Program-made: the position numbers and the translations under genes
The notes under the pieces: model-generated
What the model saw: the letters and a program-made list of their open reading frames with translations, nothing else
Databases searched by the model: none
Told to the model about the DNA's origin: nothing
In this document: piece by piece, positions 1 through 8,585 of the stretch
How positions within the stretch are numbered: position 1 is the first letter of the stretch
How the letters are laid out: the number at the start of each line of letters is the position of its first letter
From: Nostoc sp. T09
GTDB taxonomy: Bacteria; Cyanobacteriota; Cyanobacteriia; Cyanobacteriales; Nostocaceae
Assembly: GCF_002154695.1 (NCBI RefSeq)
Contig: NZ_MTAV01000262.1
Coordinates: 1 to 43,737, forward strand
Length of the DNA stretch: 43,737 nt
Direction: 5' to 3'

Positions 1-165
1 ATAGCAATCCGATTTGATTACTGAAATTATTTACATAGGGAGGGAACAGGGAACAGGGAACAGGGAACAGGGAAGAAAGAATAAAACTGTACTGAGTTTT
101 TTTCAAAAATCAAATATAAGTCCTATAGAATTCATATTTGATTCGTGAACTTGCTCGTAAATGTA
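1..165. repeat. Dispersed intergenic repeat copy with heptamer tract
   Basis: This segment starts with ATAGCAATCCG and contains four tandem copies of GGGAACA (42-69). Its inner end carries GTGAACTTGCTCGTAA (145-160). A related segment lies in inverted orientation at 32978-33150, with the same TATAGCAATCCG outer end, a purine-rich GGGAA-type middle and a similar GAACTT inner end. It is probably a non-coding dispersed repeat. Short tandem heptamers are common in heterocystous cyanobacterial genomes. No gene is seen in bases 1-264. Confidence 0.5.
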
Positions 166-196
166 GGAAATAAGCGACAGGAAAGAAGTTGGTAAT

Positions 197-251
197 TTAA
201 CAGTTATCAGTTTGAAGTAAATCTCTATATCATACAAGTGATAACTGTTAA
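197..251. terminator. Inverted repeat downstream of argJ
   Basis: TTAACAGTTATCA (197-209) pairs perfectly over 13 bp with TGATAACTGTTAA (239-251) across a loop of about 29 nt. It lies just after the argJ stop on the minus strand. On the plus strand the right arm runs into a T tract. It may act as a transcription end or RNA 3' stabiliser. The loop is long for an intrinsic terminator, so this is tentative. Confidence 0.35.
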
Positions 252-264
252 TTTTTTAGTTAAT

Positions 265-1506
265 TTAAGTTGTATATTCGGCGTTAATCTTCACATAGTC
301 ATAGCTTAAATCACAACCCCAAGCTTTACCTATACCATGACCATTACCAACGCTAACAGAAATTAATACTGTATCTTCTTTAAGATACGCACCTTTAGCT
401 GCTGCTTTCAAATATTCACTCGCTGCTGCACGGTCAAATGGTAGAGGTTGACCATTTTCTAATAGTAAAAAATCTCCTAGCTTGATTTGTAAATTTTCTT
501 GCTCAAAGGGTACACCTGCACGTCCAGCAGCGGCGGCGATGCGTCCCCAATTAGGATCGCGACCAAAAATTGCAGATTTAACTAAAGATGAACCTGCAAT
601 AGTTTTAGCTATTTGACGCGCGGAGAGTTCATCATTGGCTCCGGTAACTTGCACTTCAATCAGACAAGTTGCACCTTCGCCATCGCGAGCGATCGCTCTT
701 GCTAAATGTTGACACACTGCTGTTAACATCGCCTCTAATTTTTCCGCTTCTGGCCCCATTTCTATAATTGCTGGGGTGCGGGATTGGCCATTTGCTAAGG
801 CAATTAAGCTGTCATTGGTACTAGTATCACCATCCACAGTAATGGAGTTGAAGCTTCTGTCAGCGGCGCGACTCAACATTTGTTGCCATAGCGCTGGTGA
901 CACAGCAGCATCACAGGTAACAAATGCCAGCATAGTTGCCATGTTGGGATGTATCATCCCAGAACCTTTAGCAATGCCACCAATGCGCACGGGGCGATCG
1001 CCGATAGTTGTCTCTAAAGCAATGGATTTAGTCACCAAGTCTGTAGTAATAATTGCTGCTGCTGCTGCATCTGAGCCTGTTTCTGAAAGTGCTGCTACTA
1101 GTTTGGGAATTCCTGCTTTGAGTTGCTCCATGCGGATTCGCTGTCCAATTACCCCAGTCGAAGCCAATAACACAGATTCACTTGAGATATTCAAAGCTTG
1201 GGCTACTGTCATCGCTGATTCTAGGGCATCGAACCAGCCTTGACTACCTGTTGCAGCGTTTGCTTGCCCAGCATTGCACAGAATGGCCTGAGTATGATGC
1301 TTGGCTTGTAAGTGTTGACGACAATAATCTACGCAGGCGGCTTTAACTTGACTGGTGGTGAATACACCCGCTGCGATCGCTTCTACGTCTGAAAATATCA
1401 AAGCTAAATCGGGCAATCCTGAAGGTTTTAAACCTGCGGTAATTCCTGCGGCCCGATATCCCCTTGGTGCTGTGATACCACCAGTAATTTCCTGCCAGTC
1501 TGCCAT
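265..1506 (-). CDS. argJ: Bifunctional glutamate N-acetyltransferase / amino-acid N-acetyltransferase ArgJ
   Basis: ArgJ moves the acetyl group from N-acetylornithine to glutamate in the cyclic arginine pathway; the bifunctional form can also use acetyl-CoA. The 413-residue length fits the family. The self-cleavage site is visible as MIHPNMATMLAF, with the predicted nucleophile Thr191 that would split the precursor into alpha and beta chains. The C-terminal part has the usual SxFGRDPNWGRI-type block. The ATG start gives the typical N-terminus, with GGITAPRGYRAAGI soon after, and a GGGGG stretch lies upstream. The nearest gene, gatB, runs the same way but is about 960 bp upstream, so argJ is probably transcribed separately. 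From sequence alone I cannot say whether the enzyme is mono- or bifunctional. Confidence 0.95.
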   Translation of the reverse strand: MADWQEITGGITAPRGYRAAGITAGLKPSGLPDLALIFSDVEAIAAGVFTTSQVKAACVDYCRQHLQAKHHTQAILCNAGQANAATGSQGWFDALESAMTVAQALNISSESVLLASTGVIGQRIRMEQLKAGIPKLVAALSETGSDAAAAAIITTDLVTKSIALETTIGDRPVRIGGIAKGSGMIHPNMATMLAFVTCDAAVSPALWQQMLSRAADRSFNSITVDGDTSTNDSLIALANGQSRTPAIIEMGPEAEKLEAMLTAVCQHLARAIARDGEGATCLIEVQVTGANDELSARQIAKTIAGSSLVKSAIFGRDPNWGRIAAAAGRAGVPFEQENLQIKLGDFLLLENGQPLPFDRAAASEYLKAAAKGAYLKEDTVLISVSVGNGHGIGKAWGCDLSYDYVKINAEYTT

Positions 1507-1560
1507 GATTATTCCCCCACAACTATATAGTGGCTTGACTGGCGATTATATCAAGTCTTA

Positions 1561-1740
1561 GGTAATTCAAAATTCAAACTTCAAAATTCAATATCAATAT
1601 AGACTCCACGGGCTTTAGCGTAGCTCTTCCTGAAGCTGGCTCCCACCCACAACGCGGCCTGCGAGGCTATAAAAACAAAATCTTTACCTTCTGCCTATTG
1701 CCCTCAGCTTTTTACCTTATTTTCTAGCCAGAGCGCAGAT
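1561..1740. other. Intergenic stretch upstream of argJ, no gene seen
   Basis: This stretch has an AT-rich stutter of ATTCAAA-type words (1565-1590), then a GC-richer piece around 1608-1670 that looks like the short dispersed repeats common in these genomes. I see no credible open frame. The argJ promoter should lie here. Confidence 0.4.
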
Positions 1741-1744
1741 AAAA

Positions 1745-1799
1745 AGCGAAAAAGGAGAGCCACTTGGGCAGCTCTCCAGATCATCAGGGTGCATCTATG
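1745..1799 (-). ncRNA. Small-RNA-like unit 1 of a tandem array
   Basis: Read on the minus strand, a TATAAT -10 (1811-1806) and a TTGCCC -35 sixteen bases upstream precede a predicted start near 1799. The transcript would contain the conserved stretch AGATGCACCCTGATGATCTG, then a strong hairpin (GGAGAGC pairing with GCTCTCC) and a run of T. Its length would be about 55 nt. The promoter, conserved body and terminator recur in three more units upstream. The layout resembles NsiR1 of Nostocales, but I could not match the sequence. Confidence 0.6.
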
Positions 1800-1893
1800 T
1801 AGCACATTATAACATCTTTACTCCGAGGGGCAATACCCCTTAATTGGAAATTTATGAAAAAATTATTAAGTTGGTTTTTAAGCTTAAACGAAA

Positions 1894-1946
1894 ATAAAAA
1901 AGAGAGCTACCTAGGCAGCTCTCCAGATCATCAGGGTGCATCTGTT
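1894..1946 (-). ncRNA. Small-RNA-like unit 2 of a tandem array
   Basis: On the minus strand, TTGACC, a 16-base spacer and TAATAT (1958-1953) form a promoter. The conserved body with ATGCACCCTGATGATCTG follows. The hairpin GGAGAGCT/AGCTCTC ends in a T-rich run. The unit lies about 146 bp from units 1 and 3. The loop differs slightly (CTAGG in place of TTGGG on the plus strand), while the stem is kept. Confidence 0.6.
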
Positions 1947-2036
1947 CAGCAGATATTAGCATTTTCTGTATGAAGGTCAATACCAATGATTGAACTTTCT
2001 TTTTATAAAGTTATGATAAAGACTTATCGAAGTATA

Positions 2037-2090
2037 AAAAAAAGAGAGAGCTACTTGGGCAGCTCTCCAGGTCATCAGGGTGCATCTATA
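2037..2090 (-). ncRNA. Small-RNA-like unit 3 of a tandem array
   Basis: On the minus strand the promoter is TTGACC, a 16-base spacer and TATACT (2103-2098). The body is nearly identical to units 1 and 2 with one A/G difference (GACCTG for GATCTG). The terminator stem GGAGAGCT/AGCTCTC is intact and followed by several T. This unit has the best-looking promoter of the four. Confidence 0.6.
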
Positions 2091-2183
2091 TAACATAAGT
2101 ATAACACTTTTGTAACGATGGTCAACACCCCCTAATGGAATTTTTTAGATAAATTTTTCAAAAATTTTTCACCTTGATTTGGC

Positions 2184-2238
2184 AAAGAAAAAGAAAAGCC
2201 ACTTAGAAAGCTTCTCCAGACCATCGTAGTGCATTCAT
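2184..2238 (-). ncRNA. Small-RNA-like unit 4, degenerate
   Basis: This is the unit nearest gatB. The -10 TATACT (2251-2246) is kept, but the -35 region has drifted and no TTGACC is present. The body has several changes (GCACTACGATGGTCTGG), and the hairpin is weaker (GAGAAGC/GCTTTTC) though still followed by T. It looks like a diverging copy of the array. Confidence 0.45.
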
Positions 2239-2467
2239 TTAACAGAGTATAGTACTTTTGGATTGAGGGGTATAACCCATCTTCATAATTTCTTTTTGTA
2301 ACAATTTTGTAAAGTAAGTACTAGAAATATACTCAAGCGGCGTGACAGGAATCAGAATTCCCTTCTGCCTCCTGCCCTCTGCCTTTCTTGCTAAATCTCA
2401 AAACTGCCCATAAAGCCTGTTGTACTCCTGAATTCTGAATGCTCCTGTAATTGTACTTAGTCAAAAG

Positions 2468-3943
2468 TTAGGAATTCAGTTTCTTCTCCACCAATTCATT
2501 AGTCAGCTTAGGATCGGCACGTTTGTCAGTCTTTTTCAGAACTTGCCCGACAAAGAAGCCTTTGAGATTAGTGTTACCATTACGATACTTTTCTAGTTCT
2601 TTGGGATTGGCGGCAATCACTTCATCTACGATTGGTTCCAACACGCTAGGATCGCTGATCAGTTCTTGTCCTGCAAAAGCTTTGTCAGGAGACACACCTG
2701 CAAGCAAGTCTGGTAACTTTTGTTTGGCTTGGGCGTTACTAATTTTGCCTTGTTCAATCCGAACGATCGCATCAGCTAAATTTTGCGGAGTCAAACCAAT
2801 TTCGCTAATGCTGAGTTTTTGCTTATTGAGATAGGCTGCAATATCTTGAGTAATCCAGTTAGCGGCTGCTTTAGGATTTGCACCCGCAGCGATCGCAGCT
2901 TCAAAATAGTCAGCGACTGGCTGATCTTCTGTCAAAACTCGCGTATCGTAAGCAGAAAGCCCCAACTCAGCTTCATAACGATGGCGTTTTTGTGCGGGTA
3001 GTTCTGGAAGTTCGCTGCGCCAAGTCTCTAATTGTTCTGGGGAAACTTCAATTGGTGCCAAATCTGGTTCCGGGAAATAGCGGTAATCGCTAGAACCTTC
3101 TTTCGTCCGCATACTAATTGTGCGTTGCGAACCTTCTTCCCACAAACGCGTTTCTTGAATAATGCGATCGCCTGCTTCGACAGCTGCAATTTGCCGTTCG
3201 ATCTCGTATTCAATCGCCCTTTGAATGGCGTTGAATGAGTTCATGTTTTTAATTTCTACTTTCGTGCCAAACTCTTTTTGTCCTACCGGACGAACAGAGA
3301 TGTTAACATCGCAACGTAAAGATCCTTCTTGCATATTGCCATCGCTGACGCCAAGATACCGTACAATCCGACGCAGTTCTTGAGCATATTCAGCCGCTTC
3401 TTGTCCAGTACGCAGATCTGGTTCAGAAACAATTTCTACTAGTGGCACACCTGCTCGATTGTAATCTACCAGAGAATAAGTAGAGCCAGAAAGACGTTCG
3501 CTACCTGCATGTACTAATTTGCCTGCATCTTCTTCCATATGCAGACGCGTAATGCCAATGCGTTTGCGTGTAGGATTACCGTCAGCATCTACTAACTCAA
3601 TTTCTAACCAACCATGTTCGGCAATTGGCAGGTCATATTGCGAAATTTGGTAATTTTTTGGCAAATCAGGATAAAAATACTGTTTACGGTCAAATTTGCT
3701 ATATTTAGCGATTTGACAATTTAGTGCCAAACCTGCTTTGACGGCATATTCTAGTACTTTTTGGTTGAGAACTGGTAAGACTCCAGGTAAACCCATACAA
3801 ACTGGGTCGATGTTAGTATTGGGGTCACCACCGAATGCCGTAGAGCTGGTAGAAAAAATCTTGGTATTGGTACTCAGCTGACAATGGGTTTCTAGACCAA
3901 TAATCGCTTCGTACTCAGTTTTTACGGTTGTAGCAGAAGTCAT
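2468..3943 (-). CDS. gatB: Aspartyl/glutamyl-tRNA amidotransferase subunit B
   Basis: GatB is the tRNA-binding and kinase-like subunit of GatCAB, which converts misacylated Glu-tRNA(Gln) and Asp-tRNA(Asn) to the amide forms. The 491-residue protein shows the GatB core: EAIIGLETHCQL at the N-terminus, FDRKQYFYPDLPKNYQISQYD, then NRAGVPLVEIVSEPD and LRCDVNISVRP. The alpha-helical YqeY-like tail follows, ending with GNTNLKGFFVGQVLKKT. The length is normal and the frame intact. gatC lies about 1.1 kb upstream on the same strand, separated by a GST gene, so the two subunits are near each other but not directly joined. gatA is not in the window. The T-rich repeat array downstream may insulate it from argJ. 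Confidence 0.96.
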   Translation of the reverse strand: MTSATTVKTEYEAIIGLETHCQLSTNTKIFSTSSTAFGGDPNTNIDPVCMGLPGVLPVLNQKVLEYAVKAGLALNCQIAKYSKFDRKQYFYPDLPKNYQISQYDLPIAEHGWLEIELVDADGNPTRKRIGITRLHMEEDAGKLVHAGSERLSGSTYSLVDYNRAGVPLVEIVSEPDLRTGQEAAEYAQELRRIVRYLGVSDGNMQEGSLRCDVNISVRPVGQKEFGTKVEIKNMNSFNAIQRAIEYEIERQIAAVEAGDRIIQETRLWEEGSQRTISMRTKEGSSDYRYFPEPDLAPIEVSPEQLETWRSELPELPAQKRHRYEAELGLSAYDTRVLTEDQPVADYFEAAIAAGANPKAAANWITQDIAAYLNKQKLSISEIGLTPQNLADAIVRIEQGKISNAQAKQKLPDLLAGVSPDKAFAGQELISDPSVLEPIVDEVIAANPKELEKYRNGNTNLKGFFVGQVLKKTDKRADPKLTNELVEKKLNS

Positions 3944-4057
3944 AAAATCAAAAATCAGGCATAATCCTTCTTTAGGGTACTATTGTAGCTGCCTTATCAG
4001 TTGGGCTGAAGTCTGAAATAGTGTTGATTGCTGAGTCTGGTAGATAGGGATTTCCGA

Positions 4058-5026
4058 TTAGACGCTGAGGCGATCGCGATTATGAGGCGCATCAAAATCA
4101 ATTAACGGCCCTTTTGGTACAATCCTTGTGGGGTTAACCTTGGGATGACTCCGGTAATAATGCCGTTTGATATGGTCTAAATTACAAGTTTCTTTGATTC
4201 CCGGCACTTGATAGAGTTCTTTGAGATAATTCCACAGATTAGGATACTCAACAATTCGGCGGATGTTGCATTTGAAATGCACATAATAAACTGGATCAAA
4301 ACGAAACAAGGTAGTAAACATACACCAATCGGCCTCAGTAATTTTATTACCGCAGAGATAGCGTTGTTTATCTAATAGTTGTTCCCAATAATCGAGAGCA
4401 TTAAATAATTCTGTTACTGCCTCATCATAAGCCGACTGAGTAGTAGCAAATCCCGCCCGATAAACACCATTATTAATTGGTTGGTAAATCGTATCAATTG
4501 TCTCGTCAACTAGTTTTTGCAACTCTTGAGGATAGAAATCGACATCTGTTTTTGCGAAAGCATCGAATTCTGTATCAAACATCCGAATGATTTCGCGAGA
4601 TTCATTATTAACAATTGTCTTTTCCTGAATATCCCATAAAACTGGGACTGTCACCCGCCCGCTGTAGTTCGGTTCAGCCTTGAGATAAAGTTGCCAAAGA
4701 TATTGAGTCCCGTTAACTGTATCAGGAATAGCTCCTGGTTCATCGCTAAATTCCCAGCTATTTTGATCAATTTCCGCCCCAACAACCGACAAACCAATTA
4801 CATCAGTCAATCCTTTTAACTGGCGAAGAATTGCAGTACGACAAGCCCAAGGACAAGCCCAGGAAATATACAGATGATAACGCCCTGGTTCAGCTTTAAA
4901 CCCACTAGAGCCATCGGCTGTAATCTTATTACGAAAAGTGGTTGAGGGACGGATAAATTTTCCTTGCGAATCTTCTTGATCCCGTTCAGAAATCCACTTC
5001 CCATCCTTAAGAATTCCCAAACCCAT
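4058..5026 (-). CDS. Glutathione S-transferase, glutathionyl-hydroquinone reductase type
   Basis: The 322-residue protein matches the Xi-class (YqjG/ECM4-like) GST family, which uses glutathione to reduce glutathionyl-hydroquinones. An N-terminal extension of about 45 residues precedes the thioredoxin fold. The catalytic motif is WACPWAC with the predicted nucleophile Cys58; Cys58-Pro-Trp is the family signature. Downstream are NNESREIIRMF, the glutathione gamma-glutamyl contact region, and an all-alpha C-terminal domain with LCGNKITEADWCMFTTLFRFD, typical of the family. It sits between gatB and gatC but has its own spacing (about 115 and 56 bp). The physiological quinone in cyanobacteria is not known from sequence. 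Confidence 0.9.
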   Translation of the reverse strand: MGLGILKDGKWISERDQEDSQGKFIRPSTTFRNKITADGSSGFKAEPGRYHLYISWACPWACRTAILRQLKGLTDVIGLSVVGAEIDQNSWEFSDEPGAIPDTVNGTQYLWQLYLKAEPNYSGRVTVPVLWDIQEKTIVNNESREIIRMFDTEFDAFAKTDVDFYPQELQKLVDETIDTIYQPINNGVYRAGFATTQSAYDEAVTELFNALDYWEQLLDKQRYLCGNKITEADWCMFTTLFRFDPVYYVHFKCNIRRIVEYPNLWNYLKELYQVPGIKETCNLDHIKRHYYRSHPKVNPTRIVPKGPLIDFDAPHNRDRLSV

Positions 5027-5045
5027 AATTACCTCCGAATTTGTT

Positions 5046-5083
5046 AGCCATTAGCTAATGACTAATGACTAATAACTAATGAC
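5046..5083. repeat. CTAATGA heptamer tandem repeat
   Basis: Four or more imperfect copies of a CTAATGA/ACTAATG unit lie in the gap between gatC and the GST gene. It is a short tandem heptamer tract of the kind scattered through heterocystous cyanobacterial intergenic regions. No coding potential is seen. Confidence 0.6.
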
Positions 5084-5373
5084 TATTCAGCATTAAGAAT
5101 TTTTGGTACTTTGAAAAATTCCCCTTCCTGTTCAGGCGCACCATTGAGAATGGCTTCTCGGTCAGGATAGGGTTGTAGTTCATCTTCTCGCGTTACATTG
5201 CTGACATCAATTGCCCTTGCTGTTGGCGGAACATCACTGACATCTAGTTCATTTAACTGCTCGATATAATCGAGAATGCTTCCCAGTTGGGTGGTGAATT
5301 GCTCTTCCTCTTGTGGTGTTAACTCCAAACGAGCAAGAAGGGCTACTTTATGGACTAGTTCACGATCAATCAT
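5083..5373 (-). CDS. gatC: Aspartyl/glutamyl-tRNA amidotransferase subunit C
   Basis: GatC is the small subunit that clamps GatA and GatB together in the tRNA-dependent amidotransferase. The 96-residue length is typical. Visible family features are [28 protein letters not shown] at the N-terminus (helical), then [23 protein letters not shown] and the tail [23 protein letters not shown], which ends in the conserved FFKVPK block. The gene lies in the same direction as ycf3 and is separated from it by a 77-bp spacer holding a heptamer hairpin. Confidence 0.95.
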   Translation of the reverse strand: MIDRELVHKVALLARLELTPQEEEQFTTQLGSILDYIEQLNELDVSDVPPTARAIDVSNVTREDELQPYPDREAILNGAPEQEGEFFKVPKILNAE

Positions 5374-5385
5374 TGTTTATTAGTT

Positions 5386-5443
5386 GTCATTGGTCATTGG
5401 TCATTGGTCATCATACAAAGGACAAATGACCAATGACAAAGGA
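5386..5443. repeat. TCATTGG heptamer repeat forming a hairpin
   Basis: Three tandem TCATTGG units (5387-5408) are followed by an inverted partner. TCATTGGTCAT (5401-5411) pairs perfectly over 11 bp with ATGACCAATGA (5426-5436). The element fills the gap between ycf3 and gatC. It could act as a weak terminator or processing site, but it lacks a clean T run. Confidence 0.5.
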
Positions 5444-5450
5444 CTATTGT

Positions 5451-5972
5451 CTAAAAGAATACGTCAATTTGGGTTCTTCCAGTGGTTTTCAGCCAGTTTT
5501 GGGCTTCGATATAGTTATTGGGAGCCATGCGAATCGCTCTCACCCAATAGTCGGCTGCTTGGTCCAACATTGCTTCGCCACCATCATGATCCCCAGCTTC
5601 TTTGAGCTTTTCGCCTTGGTAGTGATAAATCACGGCGATGTTGTTTAAGGCTTGGGGTAAACGCGGGTTTAACTCAATTGCCTGGTGATACAGTTCTAAA
5701 GCCTTCTCATGGTCGCCATTGCTGGCATAGATTAGCCCCATATTGTAGAGGATATAGCCGCGATCATTAGGATCTTCCTCTAATGTGAGGGCTTCTTCAT
5801 AGTATTCTAAGGCTTCAGCATATTCACCGTCTGCTTGGGCCGACATGCCATCTCGGTAATAAACAAACGCTTCTTTAGCTTTTTTATTGGTTGGCAATAT
5901 CTTCAGGATGATATCCGCCATCACTGTAAAGGATTTGTCAATAAAGTTATCGTTTTTCTGTGTTCTTGGCAT
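5451..5972 (-). CDS. ycf3: Photosystem I assembly protein Ycf3
   Basis: Ycf3 is a thylakoid-associated TPR chaperone needed to assemble the PsaA/PsaB core of photosystem I. The 173-residue protein has the expected length and sequence: the N-terminal block [21 protein letters not shown], the first TPR with [20 protein letters not shown], a second with [21 protein letters not shown], and a third with [21 protein letters not shown], then the tail [21 protein letters not shown]. The ATG start is preceded by AGAGG and gives the normal N-terminus. It is upstream of gatC on the same strand. Its presence confirms an oxygenic phototroph. Confidence 0.96.
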   Translation of the reverse strand: MPRTQKNDNFIDKSFTVMADIILKILPTNKKAKEAFVYYRDGMSAQADGEYAEALEYYEEALTLEEDPNDRGYILYNMGLIYASNGDHEKALELYHQAIELNPRLPQALNNIAVIYHYQGEKLKEAGDHDGGEAMLDQAADYWVRAIRMAPNNYIEAQNWLKTTGRTQIDVFF

Positions 5973-6196
5973 ATTTGCCTCTGTGAGATTGCAGCTATTA
6001 GCTCAAAAGATGCCCCAAGGAGAGTTTGTTTAACCGTTGTTAAGACGCGATGAATATTGTCTCTACGTTGTGTGGGCATAGGCGGAACCTCCCTATTTTC
6101 CCTCTTTAGTAAAACGGATGAAAGGGGAGAGCCGCAGATTCTATCTACTTGGTAATTTTGCGATCGCTATACTTAATAGCTAATTTAACTGATTTA

Positions 6197-6880
6197 TCAA
6201 GCATTATTTTCGCTGATTGGCATGATGCACTCTGGAGTATTATGCTGAGGTTTATTTACTAAAGTGCTAACTGGGTAGCTAGTCATTGCTTCGGCTGGAT
6301 AAGGACGTAATAGCTGCTGTAGTGCTTCAGGATTCTGCTCTTGGGGGTCTAACCACAAATTGTAATCATTGGGAGCCAGAATTACTGGCATACGATCGTG
6401 GATTGGTTGGAGTAAATCGTTGGCTGCTGTTGTCAAAATTGTACAAGAGGTGATTTCCTCTCCTGAAGGAGATTGCCATTTCTCCCACAAACCAGCAAAA
6501 GCGAAGGGTTGCTCATTTTGAAAACGAAAATAAAAGGGTTGTTTTTTGTGCTGTTGTCGTTGCCATTCATAAAAGCCATCAGCCAATACTAAACAGCGTC
6601 GGTGCTTAAAAGCTGAACGGAAAGACGGTTTTTCCTGAACGGTTTCGGCTCTAGCATTGATGAGTTTTGCCCCCATTCCTGGGTCTTTCGCCCATGAGGG
6701 GATTAACCCCCAACGTAACTGTTGAAATTCACGCTTGTGGCTTTCTGATTTGTGTAACACTGTCGCTACCATTTGTGTAGGTGCAATGTTATATTGCCCT
6801 GCCAAGTCGGGAACTGCTTCTAGATCAAAAGCTTGAGCTAGTGCTGCTGCTGTCTGGTTTAAAGTGAATCTTCCACACAT
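6197..6880 (-). CDS. yedK: SOS response-associated peptidase (SRAP/YedK, HMCES-like)
   Basis: SRAP proteins crosslink through Cys2 to abasic sites in single-stranded DNA and shield them from cleavage. I chose the internal ATG at 6880 rather than an upstream GTG (6898), because removal of Met must expose Cys2 of MCGRFTLN, the catalytic residue. This gives 227 residues. Other family features are YNIAPTQ, whose Asn is part of the active site, RWGLIPSWAKD, NARAETV, RRCLVLADGFYEWQ with the catalytic Glu, and IHDRMPVIL with the catalytic His. All expected active-site residues are present. The gene stands alone, facing away from the GST gene at 7085. Confidence 0.93.
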   Translation of the reverse strand: MCGRFTLNQTAAALAQAFDLEAVPDLAGQYNIAPTQMVATVLHKSESHKREFQQLRWGLIPSWAKDPGMGAKLINARAETVQEKPSFRSAFKHRRCLVLADGFYEWQRQQHKKQPFYFRFQNEQPFAFAGLWEKWQSPSGEEITSCTILTTAANDLLQPIHDRMPVILAPNDYNLWLDPQEQNPEALQQLLRPYPAEAMTSYPVSTLVNKPQHNTPECIMPISENNA

Positions 6881-7084
6881 ATTTTTATTTTCAACCACAG
6901 ATTAAAATGAAACATCTAAAATTATGATAATTAATTAATACTTTTTTTATTTCTTCAGATAATTCTAATTCCAAGTTACATACTGAATATAAATCAGAAA
7001 ATATCCGGTTTCTTGAAAATCATTTGGTAAGATATTGTATTTTGAACCCTACATTCTGAACATATTCCCTATTATATTTTTGGC

Positions 7085-7705
7085 ATGGAAATATTACGGC
7101 TGTACGATTTTTTACCTTCAGGTAATGGCTATAAGATACGTCTTCTATTGACACAAATTGGTATGCCATTTGAGAGAATAGAAGTCAACATCATCAAAGG
7201 CGAGACTCGAACACCGGAATTTTTAAGTAAAAATCCTAACGGTAAGATTCCCCTGTTGGAGATTGAACCGGGGAGATACTTAGCAGAATCAAATGCCATC
7301 TTGGTATATTTAAGTGAAGGTACAGAATTTCTTCCTTATGACAGATTTCTGCGAGCACAGGTGTTGCAATGGTTATTTTTTGAGCAATACAGCCATCAAC
7401 CTTTTATCGCCACATCGAGGTTTTTGCTCTCTATTTTGGGTAAGCCTGAAGAATATCGAGAAGCCATAAAACAAAGGCGTGAACCAGGTTATGCTGCATT
7501 AAGAGCGATGGAAAAGCACTTAAGCTCTCATACCTTTTTTGTAGGAGAACGCTATACTATTGCTGATATCGCTTTGTTTGCTTATACCCATGTAGCTGAT
7601 GAAGGTGGATTTGATTTGACACAATTTCCGGCTATTCAAACTTGGATAAAACGCGTCAAATCTCAGTCAGGGTATATAAGCATTCAACAAGATTTCAAAA
7701 TATGA
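7085..7705 (+). CDS. Glutathione S-transferase family protein
   Basis: This 206-residue protein has a classical two-domain GST layout. The N-terminal thioredoxin-like half has LYDFLPSGNGYKIRLLL (a Ser near residue 12 could be the catalytic residue), NPNGKIPLLE with the cis-Pro, and AESNAILVYLSEG, the glutathione-binding ESxAI motif. The alpha-helical C-terminal half has YTIADIALFAYTHVADEGGFDL, the conserved N-capping region. It is one of few plus-strand genes here and has its own AT-rich upstream region (6899-7084). Its substrate cannot be predicted. It is not closely similar to the hydroquinone-reductase-type GST at 4058-5026. Confidence 0.9.
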   Translation: MEILRLYDFLPSGNGYKIRLLLTQIGMPFERIEVNIIKGETRTPEFLSKNPNGKIPLLEIEPGRYLAESNAILVYLSEGTEFLPYDRFLRAQVLQWLFFEQYSHQPFIATSRFLLSILGKPEEYREAIKQRREPGYAALRAMEKHLSSHTFFVGERYTIADIALFAYTHVADEGGFDLTQFPAIQTWIKRVKSQSGYISIQQDFKI

Positions 7706-7784
7706 TTTCATTAACAGTTATCAGTTAATAGTTATCAGCTTTACCCAGATTGCTGTTAACTGACTGCTGTCTATTGATTTAATA

Positions 7785-8012
7785 TTAAACATCAGTGTCA
7801 ATTTCTACTAATTTTTGTCGAGAAGACGCACCTAATTTAATTTTGATATGGGATTTAGGTACATTAAATTTTTCTGCTAGTAGTTTAATTAACTCTTCAT
7901 TCGCTTTTCCATCTACTGGCGGCGATTTTAAATACACATTCAGACTACCGTCACTTTGTTCTTCAATCTTTTGTTGTTTTGAATTAGGTTTCACTTTTAC
8001 TTTTTTTTGCAT
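7785..8012 (-). CDS. DUF167 (YggU-like) family protein
   Basis: A 75-residue protein with the DUF167 pattern: basic start [16 protein letters not shown], then [24 protein letters not shown] and the motif [18 protein letters not shown]. The family is small, soluble and widespread, with no firm function. Its start overlaps the end of the upstream DUF2809 gene by 29 nt, which suggests translational coupling in a two-gene unit. Confidence 0.85.
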   Translation of the reverse strand: MQKKVKVKPNSKQQKIEEQSDGSLNVYLKSPPVDGKANEELIKLLAEKFNVPKSHIKIKLGASSRQKLVEIDTDV

Positions 8013-8406
8013 TGCCTATTCCTTGTAATTGCCTGAGCCATAACCAACCTAAAGCACAACCCAATAGATAATGTGGAAAATCCCACCAAGCAAAGGTAGT
8101 ACCAAGTAGCCATTTGCCTATCAATGTAGCGCGAATCTCTTCCAAGAGCGTTGGATGCCAAAGTTGCAAAAATTCGAGGATACAGGTAATGATAAAAACC
8201 CAAATAGGTATTTGCTTGACTGCTGTCCGACTTCGAGTAAACCAAAATGCAAACAGGCACCAAAATACTTCGTAAAATACAGCTGCTCCATAGTTGTTAA
8301 ACCATTGATGGGCAGGCCCAGTATAGTACTTAAAGAAAAAGCCCATCGCTACTACGATGAGCATAGACAAGATCATAAATTTTGACTGCTGACGATTTTG
8401 GCGCAT
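7984..8406 (-). CDS. DUF2809 family membrane protein
   Basis: The 140-residue protein has four likely membrane helices: near 9-26 ([18 protein letters not shown]), 40-57 ([16 protein letters not shown]), 67-82 ([15 protein letters not shown]) and 108-127 ([15 protein letters not shown]). The motif [21 protein letters not shown], followed by [10 protein letters not shown], is typical of DUF2809. The function is unknown. The gene overlaps the DUF167 gene downstream and probably shares its transcript. A 60-nt repeat-free leader separates it from the intergenic region to its right. Confidence 0.8.
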   Translation of the reverse strand: MRQNRQQSKFMILSMLIVVAMGFFFKYYTGPAHQWFNNYGAAVFYEVFWCLFAFWFTRSRTAVKQIPIWVFIITCILEFLQLWHPTLLEEIRATLIGKWLLGTTFAWWDFPHYLLGCALGWLWLRQLQGIGNAKKSKSET

Positions 8407-8585
8407 TTTGTTAGGGCTAGAAACTAAGGAAGATTTTAGCCTTTACATAGCTAGTTTCTCAGTTCCTTTCGAGTCCTTCCCCAAATGCGAGATTTCAAAG
8501 GTCTAGCAGTCGTCACAGCAACTTTGAAGGCTTGTAGTCAATGCTCAAGCTCTTTTTCAAGTACTAAAGTACTTACTACTAATAG

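Noticed and set aside
776-1243. 155-codon plus-strand frame
   Set aside because: It lies inside argJ on the opposite strand; argJ has clear family motifs.
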